Made by a program: the position numbers and the translations under genes
In this document: piece after piece, positions 1-8,537 of the stretch
Layout of the letters: each line of letters opens with the position of its first letter
How positions within the stretch are numbered: position 1 is the stretch's first letter
The notes under the pieces: model-generated
The model's database searches: none
Told to the model about the DNA's origin: nothing
Seen by the model: only the letters and a program-made list of their open reading frames with translations
Source of the DNA: CAWCTD01 sp963798455
GTDB taxonomy: Bacteria > Acidobacteriota > Terriglobia > Bryobacterales > Bryobacteraceae
Length of the DNA: 64,000 nt
Reading direction: 5' to 3'
NCBI GenBank assembly: GCA_963798455.1
Contig: CAWCTD010000003.1
Coordinates: forward strand, 3,162,001-3,226,000

Positions 1-1375
1 TCGTGATGGTTCCCGATGACCCGATGCCACCTGTCTGGGCGTGGAACGGCGCAATGCCGATGACGTTGTTGACGTTCAAGCCCGCAGACTGCATCGCGTC
101 GCGGCTATTCAGGTTCACCCGGCCGGACGCCTTCCAGTTTGTGGAGATGTTCCAGTCGCCCCGGAAGTTCATATCATTCCGCTTGTCCGTCCCAGCGAAT
201 TGATACTGATAGTTGTATAGGTTGTCGACGCCCAGCCGGTTGGGCACCGGGTAGAAGTTCAAGAGCTGCTGGCCGTACTTGTTGATGCGCGACTGCGGAA
301 TCTGATTGCCGGAAAAAGGAGCCTTGCCGTTGGCCGGATCCAGGATGGCGACGGGCTTTCCGTTCTCCTGGGTCTTGGAGAAGTCCCCGAGGCGCTCCTC
401 GGCGGTCGGCATCAATTTGTTAACCAGGTTGTCGAACAGGCGCGGGCGCTGGAACTCGAAGTTGGCGAAGAAGAACAGCTTGTCCTTGCTGGTGTTGAAC
501 TTCCCGGGAATGTAAGCCGGCCCGCCGATCTGGAATCCCTCCGTGCGGTTCCGGTTGCGGGCGCGGGCCACGCCGTTGTAGTTGTTGATCCACGAGTTGG
601 CGTTCATCCACTCGTTGCGGATGAAGAGATAGGCGCCCCCGTGGAAGTCCTTGGTCCCGCCCTTGGTCACCATCACGATGTTGGAGCCGGCGGCGCGGCC
701 GAATTCCGCCTGCTGGCCGTTGGTGAGCACCCTGAACTCAGCGATGATGTCGTTGTTGAGCCGCAACGGCGTGTAGCTGTTGTTGCCGACATCCTGGTTG
801 GTGGTGCCATCCACCATCATGGCGTTCTGGTCCGAACGCAGCCCGTTGGCGTTGTTGGTATCTGGGTTGAAACCCGGCATGGTCTTCAGCAAGTCGGTAT
901 ACGTCCGGCCTGAGGATGCCAGGTCAACGATCTGGCTGGTTGTAATCGTGCCTGAACGCTCCGCGCTGACCGTCTGCAACGTGACCGAACTGGCCTCGAC
1001 GGTGATGGACTCGCCCACCGCGCCCAGTTCCAGCGTGATGGGGGGCAGCCCGACCCGCTCCATGGCAAACAGTCTGACGTCCGTCTTGGTGTACTTCTTG
1101 AACCCGGCCTTCTCTATTGTGACCGTGTAGTTGCCCGGCGGCACCGGGGTAATGGCGAAGGTGCCTTCCGCGCTGGTCTCCAACTGGCGGAAGGTAGCGC
1201 CCTGATCTTGGTTGATCACTGTCACGTTGGCGGCGGGCACGACGGACCCCTGGCTGTCCATCACCACGCCGCTAATCATGCCGGAAGTCTGCTGCGCCGC
1301 GGCCGGCGAGACGCTCAACAGGAGACCCAGAAGAACTACAAACACTACTCCCTTCATCGTTGCTAGGACTCTCAT
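1..1375 (-). CDS. TonB-dependent receptor, Oar-like, N-terminal part (runs off the window)
   Basis: The frame is open from the ATG at 1375 (preceded by GAGGGGAG) to the window edge, 458 residues, so the C-terminal beta-barrel is missing here. It begins with a Sec signal peptide ending in AAAQQ. A carboxypeptidase-regulatory/CNA-B-like domain follows (about residues 27-110, with GVVMDSQGSVVPAANVTV and VPPGNYTVTIEKAGF). Then comes a plug domain (about 125-230; VDGTTNQDVGNN, SNIVMVTKGGTKDFHGG) and the first barrel strands. This order is typical of Acidobacteriota outer-membrane receptors of the Oar/SusC-like group, which import large ligands with TonB energy. The substrate cannot be told. Confidence 0.85.
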   Translation of the reverse strand, partial: MRVLATMKGVVFVVLLGLLLSVSPAAAQQTSGMISGVVMDSQGSVVPAANVTVINQDQGATFRQLETSAEGTFAITPVPPGNYTVTIEKAGFKKYTKTDVRLFAMERVGLPPITLELGAVGESITVEASSVTLQTVSAERSGTITTSQIVDLASSGRTYTDLLKTMPGFNPDTNNANGLRSDQNAMMVDGTTNQDVGNNSYTPLRLNNDIIAEFRVLTNGQQAEFGRAAGSNIVMVTKGGTKDFHGGAYLFIRNEWMNANSWINNYNGVARARNRNRTEGFQIGGPAYIPGKFNTSKDKLFFFANFEFQRPRLFDNLVNKLMPTAEERLGDFSKTQENGKPVAILDPANGKAPFSGNQIPQSRINKYGQQLLNFYPVPNRLGVDNLYNYQYQFAGTDKRNDMNFRGDWNISTNWKASGRVNLNSRDAMQSAGLNVNNVIGIAPFHAQTGGIGSSGTIT

Positions 1376-1603
1376 CGCTGACTCCCCTCTCGTGATATTC
1401 CTTACCCCTGAACGCTCATCCGAATGCTACTGCGGCGCGGCGTGCAGCCGCACCCCCCGTTTATAATCCGCAAAAAGTCTACTCGTCGACGTCATCGTTG
1501 TAAAGAGGCTTGGGGCGACACGGCGGTGACTCTCCGGCGACAAACGCCATCTAATGTATTGATTTAAAACCACTTGTTACCTAAGATGAAGGCCGCAGGA
1601 ACG

Positions 1604-1612
1604 TGCTATAAT
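1604..1612 (+). promoter_or_regulatory. extended -10 promoter of the winged-helix gene
   Basis: TGCTATAAT is a consensus extended -10 element (TGn plus TATAAT at 1607-1612). It ends 8 nt before the ATG at 1621, so transcription would start within a base or two of the start codon. No Shine-Dalgarno sequence is seen. This implies a leaderless mRNA. Confidence 0.5.
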
Positions 1613-1620
1613 CTAGCGCA

Positions 1621-2934
1621 ATGGTCGAGCAGGACAGAGCCGTCCAGGCCCAGGTGGAGCGGATTCTCCACAGCGAGACCCTACGAAACTCCGATGCATT
1701 GCGGCGGCTGCTGAAGTTTCTTGCTGACAGAAGCCTCGCTGGTGAAGCCGACGCTCTAAAGGAGTATTCGATCGGAATCGACGCGCTGGGCAAGCCTCCC
1801 ACGTATGACCCAAAGCAGGACTCCATTGTTCGGATTCAAGTCAGCCGCCTCAGGCACAAGCTGGCGGACTACTACCAGTCGGAGGGCAGAGACGATCCGC
1901 TTCTGATCGAGTTGCCGAAGGGGCACTTCAAGTTGAGCTTCGAGAGCCGCTCCCCGCCGGCCGAGGTGACCATGCCCGCGCCGGTTACGGGGGGCAGAGG
2001 CGCGGCTGCCGACTGGCGCCGCGCTGCGGCGGCGACGGGGGTCGCCCTGCTGATTGCCGTCGCGTGGGGAGCCTCTGCTACGGTGAAGCTCCGGCGGGAG
2101 CAAGAGATTTCCGCGCCCATCCATGCGGCTTGGACGCCGGAGTTGCAGGAGTTGTGGCGCCCCTTGTTATCCACGAACCGGCCGCTGGTGATTTCGGTTG
2201 GGGCTCCTCTGTTCGTGGGACTACAGGGCGGGGGCTCATACCGGGATCTGTCCCTGAACCGGTGGGAGGATGTCGCGAAATCCCCGAAAATAGGGGCCAT
2301 CCAGCGGGCGCTCAAGAGTCCGCTTATCCTTCCCCGCTACTACTACACCGGTGTGGGAACCTCGACTGCGATGTTCCAACTCGGAAAACTCCTGGCGCCT
2401 ACCGATGCTCGCATCTCTATCGCCAGCAGCAGCCAGATCACCTGGCAACAGCTCGCCGACAACAATGTCTTGTTCATTGGCGCGTCGCGGGTGTTCTCAG
2501 AGCAATTGGCAGCGCTGCCGGTAGATCTCGCTTTCGTGTTGGACGCGAAGGGGGTGCGCAATCTGCATCCCCAGCCCGGAGAGCCGGCTACCCTCGCCGA
2601 CGCGTATCTATCCATCACGGCGAATCCGCCCCCCAACGCGCTGGATGATGGCATGGTGTATGCGTTGATCACTCATACACCGGGCCCGCTCAGCTCCGGC
2701 GATATCGTCAGCTTCAACAGCAACCATAGCCCCGGTACGGCGGCCGCCGTCCAGTGTTTTACCAGCCCAAGTCTGGCCCGGACGCTCACCGGCAAGCTGA
2801 GAAGACCGTCCGGTGAGCTTCCCCGCTACTATCAGGTTGTGCTCAGAGTGAAATATAAAGACGCCGTCCCCACCGAGATCTCCTACGTAATGCATCGCCA
2901 ACTGCTTCCCGAGAGGCGTCCCACCACGAAATAG
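1621..2934 (+). CDS. membrane-anchored winged-helix (CadC/TolB-type) regulator
   Basis: This is a 437-residue protein. Residues 1-105 match the winged-helix-like N-terminal module common in Acidobacteriota (RILHSETLRNSDALRRLL, then SIVRIQVSRLRHKLADYY and IELPKGHFKLSF, the wing). A single transmembrane helix sits near residues 138-160 (VALLIAVAWGASATV). The rest, about 275 residues, should be outside the membrane and resembles no enzyme I can name. The layout suggests a one-component membrane regulator or signalling protein. The gene is monocistronic, with a promoter directly before the ATG. Confidence 0.65.
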   Translation: MVEQDRAVQAQVERILHSETLRNSDALRRLLKFLADRSLAGEADALKEYSIGIDALGKPPTYDPKQDSIVRIQVSRLRHKLADYYQSEGRDDPLLIELPKGHFKLSFESRSPPAEVTMPAPVTGGRGAAADWRRAAAATGVALLIAVAWGASATVKLRREQEISAPIHAAWTPELQELWRPLLSTNRPLVISVGAPLFVGLQGGGSYRDLSLNRWEDVAKSPKIGAIQRALKSPLILPRYYYTGVGTSTAMFQLGKLLAPTDARISIASSSQITWQQLADNNVLFIGASRVFSEQLAALPVDLAFVLDAKGVRNLHPQPGEPATLADAYLSITANPPPNALDDGMVYALITHTPGPLSSGDIVSFNSNHSPGTAAAVQCFTSPSLARTLTGKLRRPSGELPRYYQVVLRVKYKDAVPTEISYVMHRQLLPERRPTTK

Positions 2935-2942
2935 CGCCGCTC

Positions 2943-3848
2943 CTAGTTGCCCCGGCGGCCCATGTTGCCGACGTCGATTTCATCCACTCGCTTCTGATTG
3001 TCGCGGGATACACCCACAACCATGAACTCCAGCGGCTCCCCGGACGTGTTCTCGAATGAGTGTACGTCGCCGAGCTGGATGGGGATCGCATCGCCGTCGC
3101 GGATCGGAGCGGTTTCCGAGCCCGTGCCCTGCGCGGACACCGTCACCGTGCCCTGCCCGCTCATCACGTAGTAGAATTCGGCCACTTCACGGTGCATGTG
3201 CGGACCAATCGACGTGCCCGGCGGCAGCAACAGGTGATCCACATAGGCCCACGGACCCACAAAGACGGTAGTATCCAGCGCGCGCCGGTACTGCACCGTC
3301 CCTTTCCCTCCGCTCATGGCATTGACCGGGCGAAGCAGCGTCCTGTCAAGATGCATGAACATGAAGGTCGGGATCTTATCCAACTGCACCCCGACCCGCG
3401 GGTCGCCCAGGTTGAACGCGTCGTAGGTTCCCTTCATCGCCGACACGTTGATGTTCATCCACTGGACAGGCTTGTCGGTGGGATTGTAGATGGCGTGGGA
3501 ATGCCCCATGCGGCTCGGGGCCCCTCCCGGCCCCTTTACCAGCGAAGTCCGCCCATCCACTGTGAACTCTGCTTCGCCGTCGAGAATGACGAACATTTCC
3601 TCGCACACGTTGTGGAAGTGGGCGCCAATCCCGCTTTTCGGCTCGATGATCCCCCGGTGCAGGAATTGGAGGTTAGTGTCGAGACTGTGGTAGTCGAACA
3701 GGGCCATGTAATCCAGTTGGCCGGGTCCTTCGTGGACCGCTTTGGACGGCCGGTACTTGGCCGGGTCGGTGTGGGCGATGCGCTGAGCCAGCGGCTCGCG
3801 CGCCATCAGAGGAAACACCAAAACAATCGCAAGACAAAGCGTCTTCAT
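2943..3848 (-). CDS. secreted double-cupin protein
   Basis: A 301-residue product with two cupin domains. The first (about residues 60-150) shows GIGAHFHNVCEEMFVILDGEAEF and the second (about 205-295) GTSIGPHMHREVAEFYYVMSGQG; both keep the His-X-His...Glu metal-binding pattern. The start at 3848 is chosen because MKTLCLAIVLVFPLMA is a Sec signal peptide behind GAGGACC; an upstream in-frame ATG would bury it. Bicupins include dioxygenases, isomerases and oxalate enzymes, and the substrate is not evident. It heads a minus-strand run of exported small-molecule enzymes and lies 26 bp downstream of the ABM-like gene. Confidence 0.75.
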   Translation of the reverse strand: MKTLCLAIVLVFPLMAREPLAQRIAHTDPAKYRPSKAVHEGPGQLDYMALFDYHSLDTNLQFLHRGIIEPKSGIGAHFHNVCEEMFVILDGEAEFTVDGRTSLVKGPGGAPSRMGHSHAIYNPTDKPVQWMNINVSAMKGTYDAFNLGDPRVGVQLDKIPTFMFMHLDRTLLRPVNAMSGGKGTVQYRRALDTTVFVGPWAYVDHLLLPPGTSIGPHMHREVAEFYYVMSGQGTVTVSAQGTGSETAPIRDGDAIPIQLGDVHSFENTSGEPLEFMVVGVSRDNQKRVDEIDVGNMGRRGN

Positions 3849-3874
3849 AGGTCCTCGGGCCTCTTTCCCCACCT

Positions 3875-4270
3875 CTACACGACCTCGTCGAACAGCAAAA
3901 CCGTGTAGTTCTTCGTCGTGAGCGTGTTCTCAATGGTCGGCCAGGCCTTCTGGTGCGTCGGCGAAGCCACCCACTTCTGCCGCAGCTCCTCGCTTTGGTA
4001 AATCAGCTCGAAGCGGTAGTTGATGCCCGGCGGGGCGCTGCCCATCACCGCCGACCGCAGCTTCAGCATCTTGACGTCGATATATCCGGCGAACTTGACG
4101 GCCGCGGGACGGAAGATGGTCTGGAAGTTGTGGAGCATCTCCTTTTCCTTGGCCGGGTCAACCGAAAGGTCGACGAACAGTTGAATGGGACGCGCGGCGC
4201 TGGCCGCCCGGACGGCGGCCGAGCCTGCGCCCGCCGTCAGCAGGGTCTTCAAACACGTTCTGCGCTTCAT
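3875..4270 (-). CDS. Tat-exported ABM/dimeric alpha-beta barrel protein
   Basis: A 131-residue protein. The chosen start (4270) gives a twin-arginine signal, MKRRTCLKTLLTAGAG, cleaved near AASAAR. The mature part (about residues 28-131) has the pattern of an antibiotic-biosynthesis-monooxygenase-like ferredoxin fold: an N-terminal strand IQLFVDLSVDP, the acidic-basic helix KEKEMLHNFQTIF, and the closing strand NYTVLLFDEV. Such proteins dimerise and either oxidise small aromatics without cofactor or act as accessory barrels. It lies between the cupin and SMP-30 genes in the same direction. Confidence 0.6.
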   Translation of the reverse strand: MKRRTCLKTLLTAGAGSAAVRAASAARPIQLFVDLSVDPAKEKEMLHNFQTIFRPAAVKFAGYIDVKMLKLRSAVMGSAPPGINYRFELIYQSEELRQKWVASPTHQKAWPTIENTLTTKNYTVLLFDEVV

Positions 4271-4289
4271 CGGATCTCCTCCTTGGCCG

Positions 4290-5300
4290 CTAATAAACCA
4301 GCTTCTCGCCAGCGACGGCGAGCTTGAGCCGGTACAGGCCGGTGCGGGCCGTGATGTACAGCGACTTGCCGTCATCCCCCCAGCCGCAGTTGGCCGGTTG
4401 CTCGGGCGGCTTGATGGTACCCAGGTGCTTGCCTTCCGGCGAGAAGACCCAGATGCCGCCGGGACCGGTGCCGTAGACGTTGCCTTGCGAGTCCACCTTC
4501 ATTCCATCCGGCACACCCTCTTCCTTCTCGGCGGTCACGTCCGCGAACACCTTGCCCTTGCTGACCGAGCCGTTGGCCGCCACGTCGTAGCGCATCCAGA
4601 ACCTCTTCTTCTCGGAGTTCGCTACGTACAGCGTCTTCTCGTCGGGGGAGAAGGCGATTCCGTTGGGCCGGGTCAGATCCTTTATGAGAAGCTGCAGTTT
4701 GCCATTGGCCAGCCGGTAAACGCCGTTGAACTTGAGCTCTTTCATGGGGTCGTCGTCCCCCTTGGGCAATCCGTAGGGCGGGTCGGTGAAGTAGAGCGAT
4801 CCGTCGGACCGGAAGACCAGGTCGTTCGGGCTGTTCAGCTTCTTGCCTTCGAACTTGTCGACGAGAGTGGTGATTTTCATGTCCGAACTGATGCGGACAA
4901 TGCGGCGATATCCGTGCTGGCACAGCAGCACCGCGCCGTCCTTGTCTGCGGTCATTCCGTTGGGGCCGTTGTAGCCGCCAGCCGGAAGGTTCTTGCCATC
5001 CCAGCCGCCGGGATCGAGAATCACAGTCACCTTCCCGTCGGGCGCCCACTGGCGCACCACGTTGCCGACCACATCACTGAACCATAGAACGTTGGAGGGA
5101 CGCCATAGGGGCCCTTCAATAAAGGTGAAACCGCCCGCGAGCTTCTCAATCTGGGCGTCTGGGGGAACAAGGGTGTCGAAGGCCGGGTCCAGCCGTACAA
5201 TGCTCCCCACGGCGGCCGGCTTCTGCGGCGGCGGCGTGGGAGCCTTAGAGCAACCGGCTATGAGCAGCGCGGCGGCGATAACGACGATCAGTTTTTTCAT
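4290..5300 (-). CDS. SMP-30/gluconolactonase-family lipoprotein
   Basis: 336 residues. The N terminus MKKLIVVIAAALLIAGCS is a lipoprotein signal with lipobox LIAGC. GGAG lies 6 nt before this ATG, whereas the upstream in-frame ATG at 5306 is too close to it. The body is a six-bladed SMP-30/Gluconolaconase/LRE propeller (FIEGPLWRPSNVLWFSDV, NGPNGMTADKDG, LNSPNDLVFRSDGSLYFTDPPYG, RPNGIAFSPDEKTLYVANS, GVPDGMKVDSQGNVY). Members hydrolyse sugar lactones or similar esters with a bound divalent metal. With the TIM-barrel and RraA-like neighbours it suggests envelope-associated sugar-acid chemistry; the substrate is unknown. Confidence 0.8.
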   Translation of the reverse strand: MKKLIVVIAAALLIAGCSKAPTPPPQKPAAVGSIVRLDPAFDTLVPPDAQIEKLAGGFTFIEGPLWRPSNVLWFSDVVGNVVRQWAPDGKVTVILDPGGWDGKNLPAGGYNGPNGMTADKDGAVLLCQHGYRRIVRISSDMKITTLVDKFEGKKLNSPNDLVFRSDGSLYFTDPPYGLPKGDDDPMKELKFNGVYRLANGKLQLLIKDLTRPNGIAFSPDEKTLYVANSEKKRFWMRYDVAANGSVSKGKVFADVTAEKEEGVPDGMKVDSQGNVYGTGPGGIWVFSPEGKHLGTIKPPEQPANCGWGDDGKSLYITARTGLYRLKLAVAGEKLVY

Positions 5301-5376
5301 GGGCATCTCCAGTTCGAGCTTGTCTCGGGTAAGTATACACCCCTTCGCCGCCGAACGCGGCGCCGGTGAGGCCGCG

Positions 5377-6291
5377 CTACATGTAAATCGGCGCCAGCAC
5401 TTTGTCGATGTACTCTCTTTGCACCTTCGCGCTCTCGAGCGGCGGGATCCGGGCGTTGTCCAGGTCGATCGTGATCCAGCCCTTGTACTTGATGCGCTTG
5501 AGTATCCGGTGCAGAGCCGGGAAGTCGATCACGCCGCGGCCCAGTTCGATCACATTGTCCATGTAGCCTCTGAGGCCTCGGTTGTACGCGCGTATGTCCT
5601 TGTAGTGGATGTACACCAGCCGGTTCTTGTACTTCTCGAACATCTCCACCGGCTCGCCGCCGCCCATCCACAGTTGTGCCGTATCGGGACCCAGGTTGAA
5701 GTACTTGGGATCGGTCTCCCGCATCAGCAGATCGATCTGCCTGGGGTTCTCGATCAGCCCGCCCACGTGCGGATGAACCGAGGTCTTGACGTTGTATTCG
5801 GTAAGGGCGATGCGCCCGATCTCGTTGGCCATCGCCGCCATGTTCTGGATGGCTTCGCGCTCGTCCTCCACGTTGGGGCTCGGAGGGCCGAACACCAGGC
5901 GGTCGCAGCCGAAGCGCTTCAGGTATCCCAGAAAGCGGTGGCACTCCTTCCGCAGGCGCTCGCGCTCGGAAACCAGGTGGAACTGATCGCCCCAGTAGAT
6001 GGCGGACATCCGGAGTCCGTACTTGGGCGCCAGTTGCTCGAGCTCCGCCATGTTCTCGTCGTTCACCTGAAGGTTGGCCGTGGTAAACGGTTCGAATCCG
6101 TCGAAACCGCCCTCCTTAATATCGGGAAGGATCTCGGACCAATGCATCCGCCGTGTCCCGGCCTTCGCCGTCCAGGTCACCGCCCCTAGTCCCCAGCGGA
6201 TGTTCCTGCCCGCCGCGGCCGCGACTGGCGGGACAATTGCCGCCACCGCCGCCCCCACCATCTCACGCCTGCTCCACATGACTTCGCTCAT
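5377..6291 (-). CDS. Tat-exported sugar phosphate isomerase/epimerase-like TIM barrel
   Basis: 304 residues. Translation from 6291 follows GGAGG and gives a twin-arginine signal (SRREMVGAAVAAIVPPVAAAA). The rest is an AP-endonuclease-2/xylose-isomerase-like TIM barrel: GGFDGFEPF early, LVFGPPSPN, SVHPHVGGLIENP, LGPDTAQLWMGG, VYIHYKDI and a final WITIDLDN carry the acidic/His metal ligands expected at strand ends. Such enzymes isomerise or epimerise sugars, inosose or keto-sugar acids. Export by Tat with a metal cofactor is a recurring pattern in Acidobacteriota and Planctomycetota. Confidence 0.75.
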   Translation of the reverse strand: MSEVMWSRREMVGAAVAAIVPPVAAAAGRNIRWGLGAVTWTAKAGTRRMHWSEILPDIKEGGFDGFEPFTTANLQVNDENMAELEQLAPKYGLRMSAIYWGDQFHLVSERERLRKECHRFLGYLKRFGCDRLVFGPPSPNVEDEREAIQNMAAMANEIGRIALTEYNVKTSVHPHVGGLIENPRQIDLLMRETDPKYFNLGPDTAQLWMGGGEPVEMFEKYKNRLVYIHYKDIRAYNRGLRGYMDNVIELGRGVIDFPALHRILKRIKYKGWITIDLDNARIPPLESAKVQREYIDKVLAPIYM

Positions 6292-6309
6292 TTTGCCTCC
6301 AATCAGCCC

Positions 6310-6459
6310 GTGGTGAAAGTGAGCTGAGGCGTTGTGTGGTGCCAATTTCGGGGACAGGCAACGAAATTCCAGCCTACAAATCGCTGAATCTGCGCAAGCG
6401 GTTCAGTCGGAATTTCGTCGCCTGTCCCCGAAATTGCCTCTCGCGTCACTTTCACCACA
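6310..6459. repeat. nested palindromic REP/MITE-like element
   Basis: The outer arms GTGGTGAAAGTGA (6310-6322) and its complement (6446-6458) enclose longer inner arms. ATTTCGGGGACAGGC (6345-6359) plus ACGAAATTCC pairs with GGAATTTCGT plus GCCTGTCCCCGAAAT (to 6435). About 40 nt of unique sequence forms the loop. The element lies just upstream of the TIM-barrel gene, between two minus-strand genes, and contains no reading frame. The layout resembles REP/BIME or a small non-autonomous transposon; no RAYT transposase is in the window. Confidence 0.65.
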
Positions 6460-6499
6460 GGCTCCTGTGCGCGTGCTGTCCAAAATCCAGTGAAGCGGC

Positions 6500-6841
6500 T
6501 CAATTCGAGCGCGTCACCTCGATCTTGCCGGACCCCCCTCCGGAGGGCTTGACATCGCCGGTGAGCCGGTCATTCTCAAAAGCGCACTCCACCACGTAGA
6601 CTTGCCCCTGCGCGGGGACTTCGAAAGACAGCTTGTTGCCCGTGAGCTTGCCTTTCTGCACGGGGAAACTGCCGCCGCCCTCGGCTGAGATTATCCCGCT
6701 GATCTCATCCCCCTTTTGTTCGAGAGTGAGGGCGACTTGAAACCTGCCATCAGGAATGTCAACCGTACCAGCCCACTTGCCGGCGACGTCGGCGGCCTGG
6801 AGCGTGAACAGGAGCAACAGCACAAGCCAGATAGTTTTCAT
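6500..6841 (-). CDS. small secreted beta-rich protein of unknown function
   Basis: 113 residues beginning with the Sec signal MKTIWLVLLLLFTLQAAD, with GGAGTC before the ATG at 6841. The mature 90 residues contain alternating strands (GKWAGTVDIP, FQVALTLEQKGDEISGII, NKLSFEVP, YVVECAFENDRLTGDV). This is a lipocalin-like or calycin-like pattern often seen in acidobacterial periplasmic proteins. No catalytic motif is visible. It lies between the epimerase and VOC genes and could be a carrier or accessory protein for this exported cluster. Confidence 0.55.
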   Translation of the reverse strand: MKTIWLVLLLLFTLQAADVAGKWAGTVDIPDGRFQVALTLEQKGDEISGIISAEGGGSFPVQKGKLTGNKLSFEVPAQGQVYVVECAFENDRLTGDVKPSGGGSGKIEVTRSN

Positions 6842-6878
6842 GACTCCATATTCTGTCACTCTTCCGGCGCCGCCGCGA

Positions 6879-7349
6879 TCAGGGCAGGTAGCCCGGGTAG
6901 TCCGGCAGGTTAAGCTGGATGATCAATCCCTGCGGATCCCGGAACTTCAGGCTTTCCTTTGACAACTCCGCTGAGAGGCCGAGTTTCTTCAGCTTTGCCA
7001 CGGCGTCGTTCTGCCGGAAGTTCTCGATTCCCAGGGAGACGTGGTCCACTACGGCCGTCTTGTCTTTCCCCGTCTCCAAGCCCCAGACGTTCTTGCCTAC
7101 TCCCAGGAGGTGCAAAGTGTCCGAGTGCTGCTGCAGCGTCATCCCAAAGACATCCTGGTAGAATCGGGAGGCTCGCTGCAAATCGGGCACCCGCGAGGTG
7201 ACATGGTTGATGTTGACGGCCTTGAAGGGCGTGGCTGCCGAAGCAGTTCGAGCACCGGCTGCTAGCGCCCCGATTGCGGAAACAAGCTGGCGACGGCTCA
7301 GTTTGCCGCGCTGGAAATCACTCACCAAGTTTTCTATGATTCGTTCCAT
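6879..7349 (-). CDS. Tat-exported VOC/glyoxalase-fold protein
   Basis: 156 residues from the ATG at 7349 (GAGGAC before it). A cytoplasmic-looking stretch and a twin-arginine segment (LSRRQLVSAIGALAAGA) come first. A vicinal-oxygen-chelate domain follows from about residue 42: INHVTSRVPDLQRASRFYQDVFGM, then VDHVSLGIENF and KFRDPQGLIIQL, which supply the His/Glu-type metal positions of the beta-alpha-beta-beta-beta repeats. VOC proteins act as lyases, isomerases or dioxygenases. Association with the cupin and ABM genes suggests aromatic or polyketide-like substrates, but nothing fixes this. Confidence 0.7.
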   Translation of the reverse strand: MERIIENLVSDFQRGKLSRRQLVSAIGALAAGARTASAATPFKAVNINHVTSRVPDLQRASRFYQDVFGMTLQQHSDTLHLLGVGKNVWGLETGKDKTAVVDHVSLGIENFRQNDAVAKLKKLGLSAELSKESLKFRDPQGLIIQLNLPDYPGYLP

Positions 7350-7452
7350 TTTGTCCTCACAAATCTCACACCCGGCCTGGGCGCGCTCTGGGCTGCTCTC
7401 CGCGGGATTCCACGCCCTGGCCGCAACGTCGTACCATGCCGGAAACCAGCCG

Positions 7453-8379
7453 CTACTTCTTGTCCCAAACGGGCGCCGCATGGATCGGCGCGTCGCTGGG
7501 CGGGGGTGGCTGTGTGTGGCCTTCTACCGTCCAATCCCGGGGCTTCTTGATACTGTCATATATCTTCCCGCGCTTCACCTCGTCGTCCTCGAAGATCCAG
7601 CGCCCGATTCCAGCCACCTGCTCGGCCTTCGCCCGCGGCACCACCGCCACGCCGTCGCTGTCGGCGACGATGACGTCTCCCGGCATCACGAGCACGCGTC
7701 CCACCACGACGGGCTGGTTGTAGGATTCCACCCACATTCGGCCCTGGTTGATGCCGCGCGGCGACTGCATGGGGTCCTGATAGACCGGAATCCGGGTGAG
7801 GATCATCTCGTCGGTGTCGCGGCAGACTTGGTTGCTCACGAAACCTCGGAGGCCCCGGCCAAACAGGGAAAGCCCCATGTTGGAGCCGCAGAAGCCGTTA
7901 TCGTGCGCCTGGTTGTCGACGACCAGGATAGTTCCCGGCCTGACCAGCGCCGTGTATCCGCCACCCCCTCCGGCGCCCTCCGCACGCAGCTCCGCTGGCG
8001 GGCCCCAGCCCCCGGGAGCTTCCCAGGTGCGTTCCGCGGCGTGTGAGGCGAACTTGGGCGAGGTCTCCTGCGCGGGTACCAGGCGGACCGTGAGCGCCAC
8101 GCCGTGAATGCGGTGGGTGAACTTCTGCTCGTCGCGCCACAGGGGCCTGATGTTCCTCTCCATCACCGTGATGTCCTGCAGGCCGACCGCGTCCAGCGCG
8201 TCAATGACATCGCACACGCGAAGGCCATCGTACAGCTTGAGAACCCTATCGTCTTCTTCGGCGCTGTGTACCCTGGCCTTCAGATACTGCGCGGAGGGCG
8301 ATGGCGCTGGTCTGGCCGGCTGCCCGGCTTGCCCCCAGACCGTTGCGGCGCCAAACAAAAACAACGCTATGTTTTTCAT
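7453..8379 (-). CDS. secreted RraA-like aldolase/demethylmenaquinone-methyltransferase-fold protein
   Basis: 308 residues with a Sec signal (MKNIALFLFGAATVWGQ). The RraA domain spans about residues 40-280: VCDVIDALDAVGLQD, TILVVDNQAHDNGFCGSNM, GLRGFVSNQVCRDTDEM, and GDVIVADSDGVAVVPRAKAEQV, the conserved C-terminal metal/substrate block. RraA-fold enzymes include 4-hydroxy-4-methyl-2-oxoglutarate/CHA aldolases; the exported location argues against an RNase E regulator role. A glycine-rich insert near residue 130 is unusual. The ATG at 8388, directly after AAAGG, is an alternative start nine bases upstream. Confidence 0.7.
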   Translation of the reverse strand: MKNIALFLFGAATVWGQAGQPARPAPSPSAQYLKARVHSAEEDDRVLKLYDGLRVCDVIDALDAVGLQDITVMERNIRPLWRDEQKFTHRIHGVALTVRLVPAQETSPKFASHAAERTWEAPGGWGPPAELRAEGAGGGGGYTALVRPGTILVVDNQAHDNGFCGSNMGLSLFGRGLRGFVSNQVCRDTDEMILTRIPVYQDPMQSPRGINQGRMWVESYNQPVVVGRVLVMPGDVIVADSDGVAVVPRAKAEQVAGIGRWIFEDDEVKRGKIYDSIKKPRDWTVEGHTQPPPPSDAPIHAAPVWDKK

Positions 8380-8537
8380 CGCCGTCATCCTTTCCTTTCT
8401 TGGCTCCATGGAACAGTCCCGCTGGCGGGCTCCGTACCCGAAACCACGGTTCTCAATTATGACATTGCCGAGGTTGTTTTGTTGCTTCGCTTGTCCCTGC
8501 GTTGTGCGATATACTGCGGCATTCGAGGGAGTGGCTT

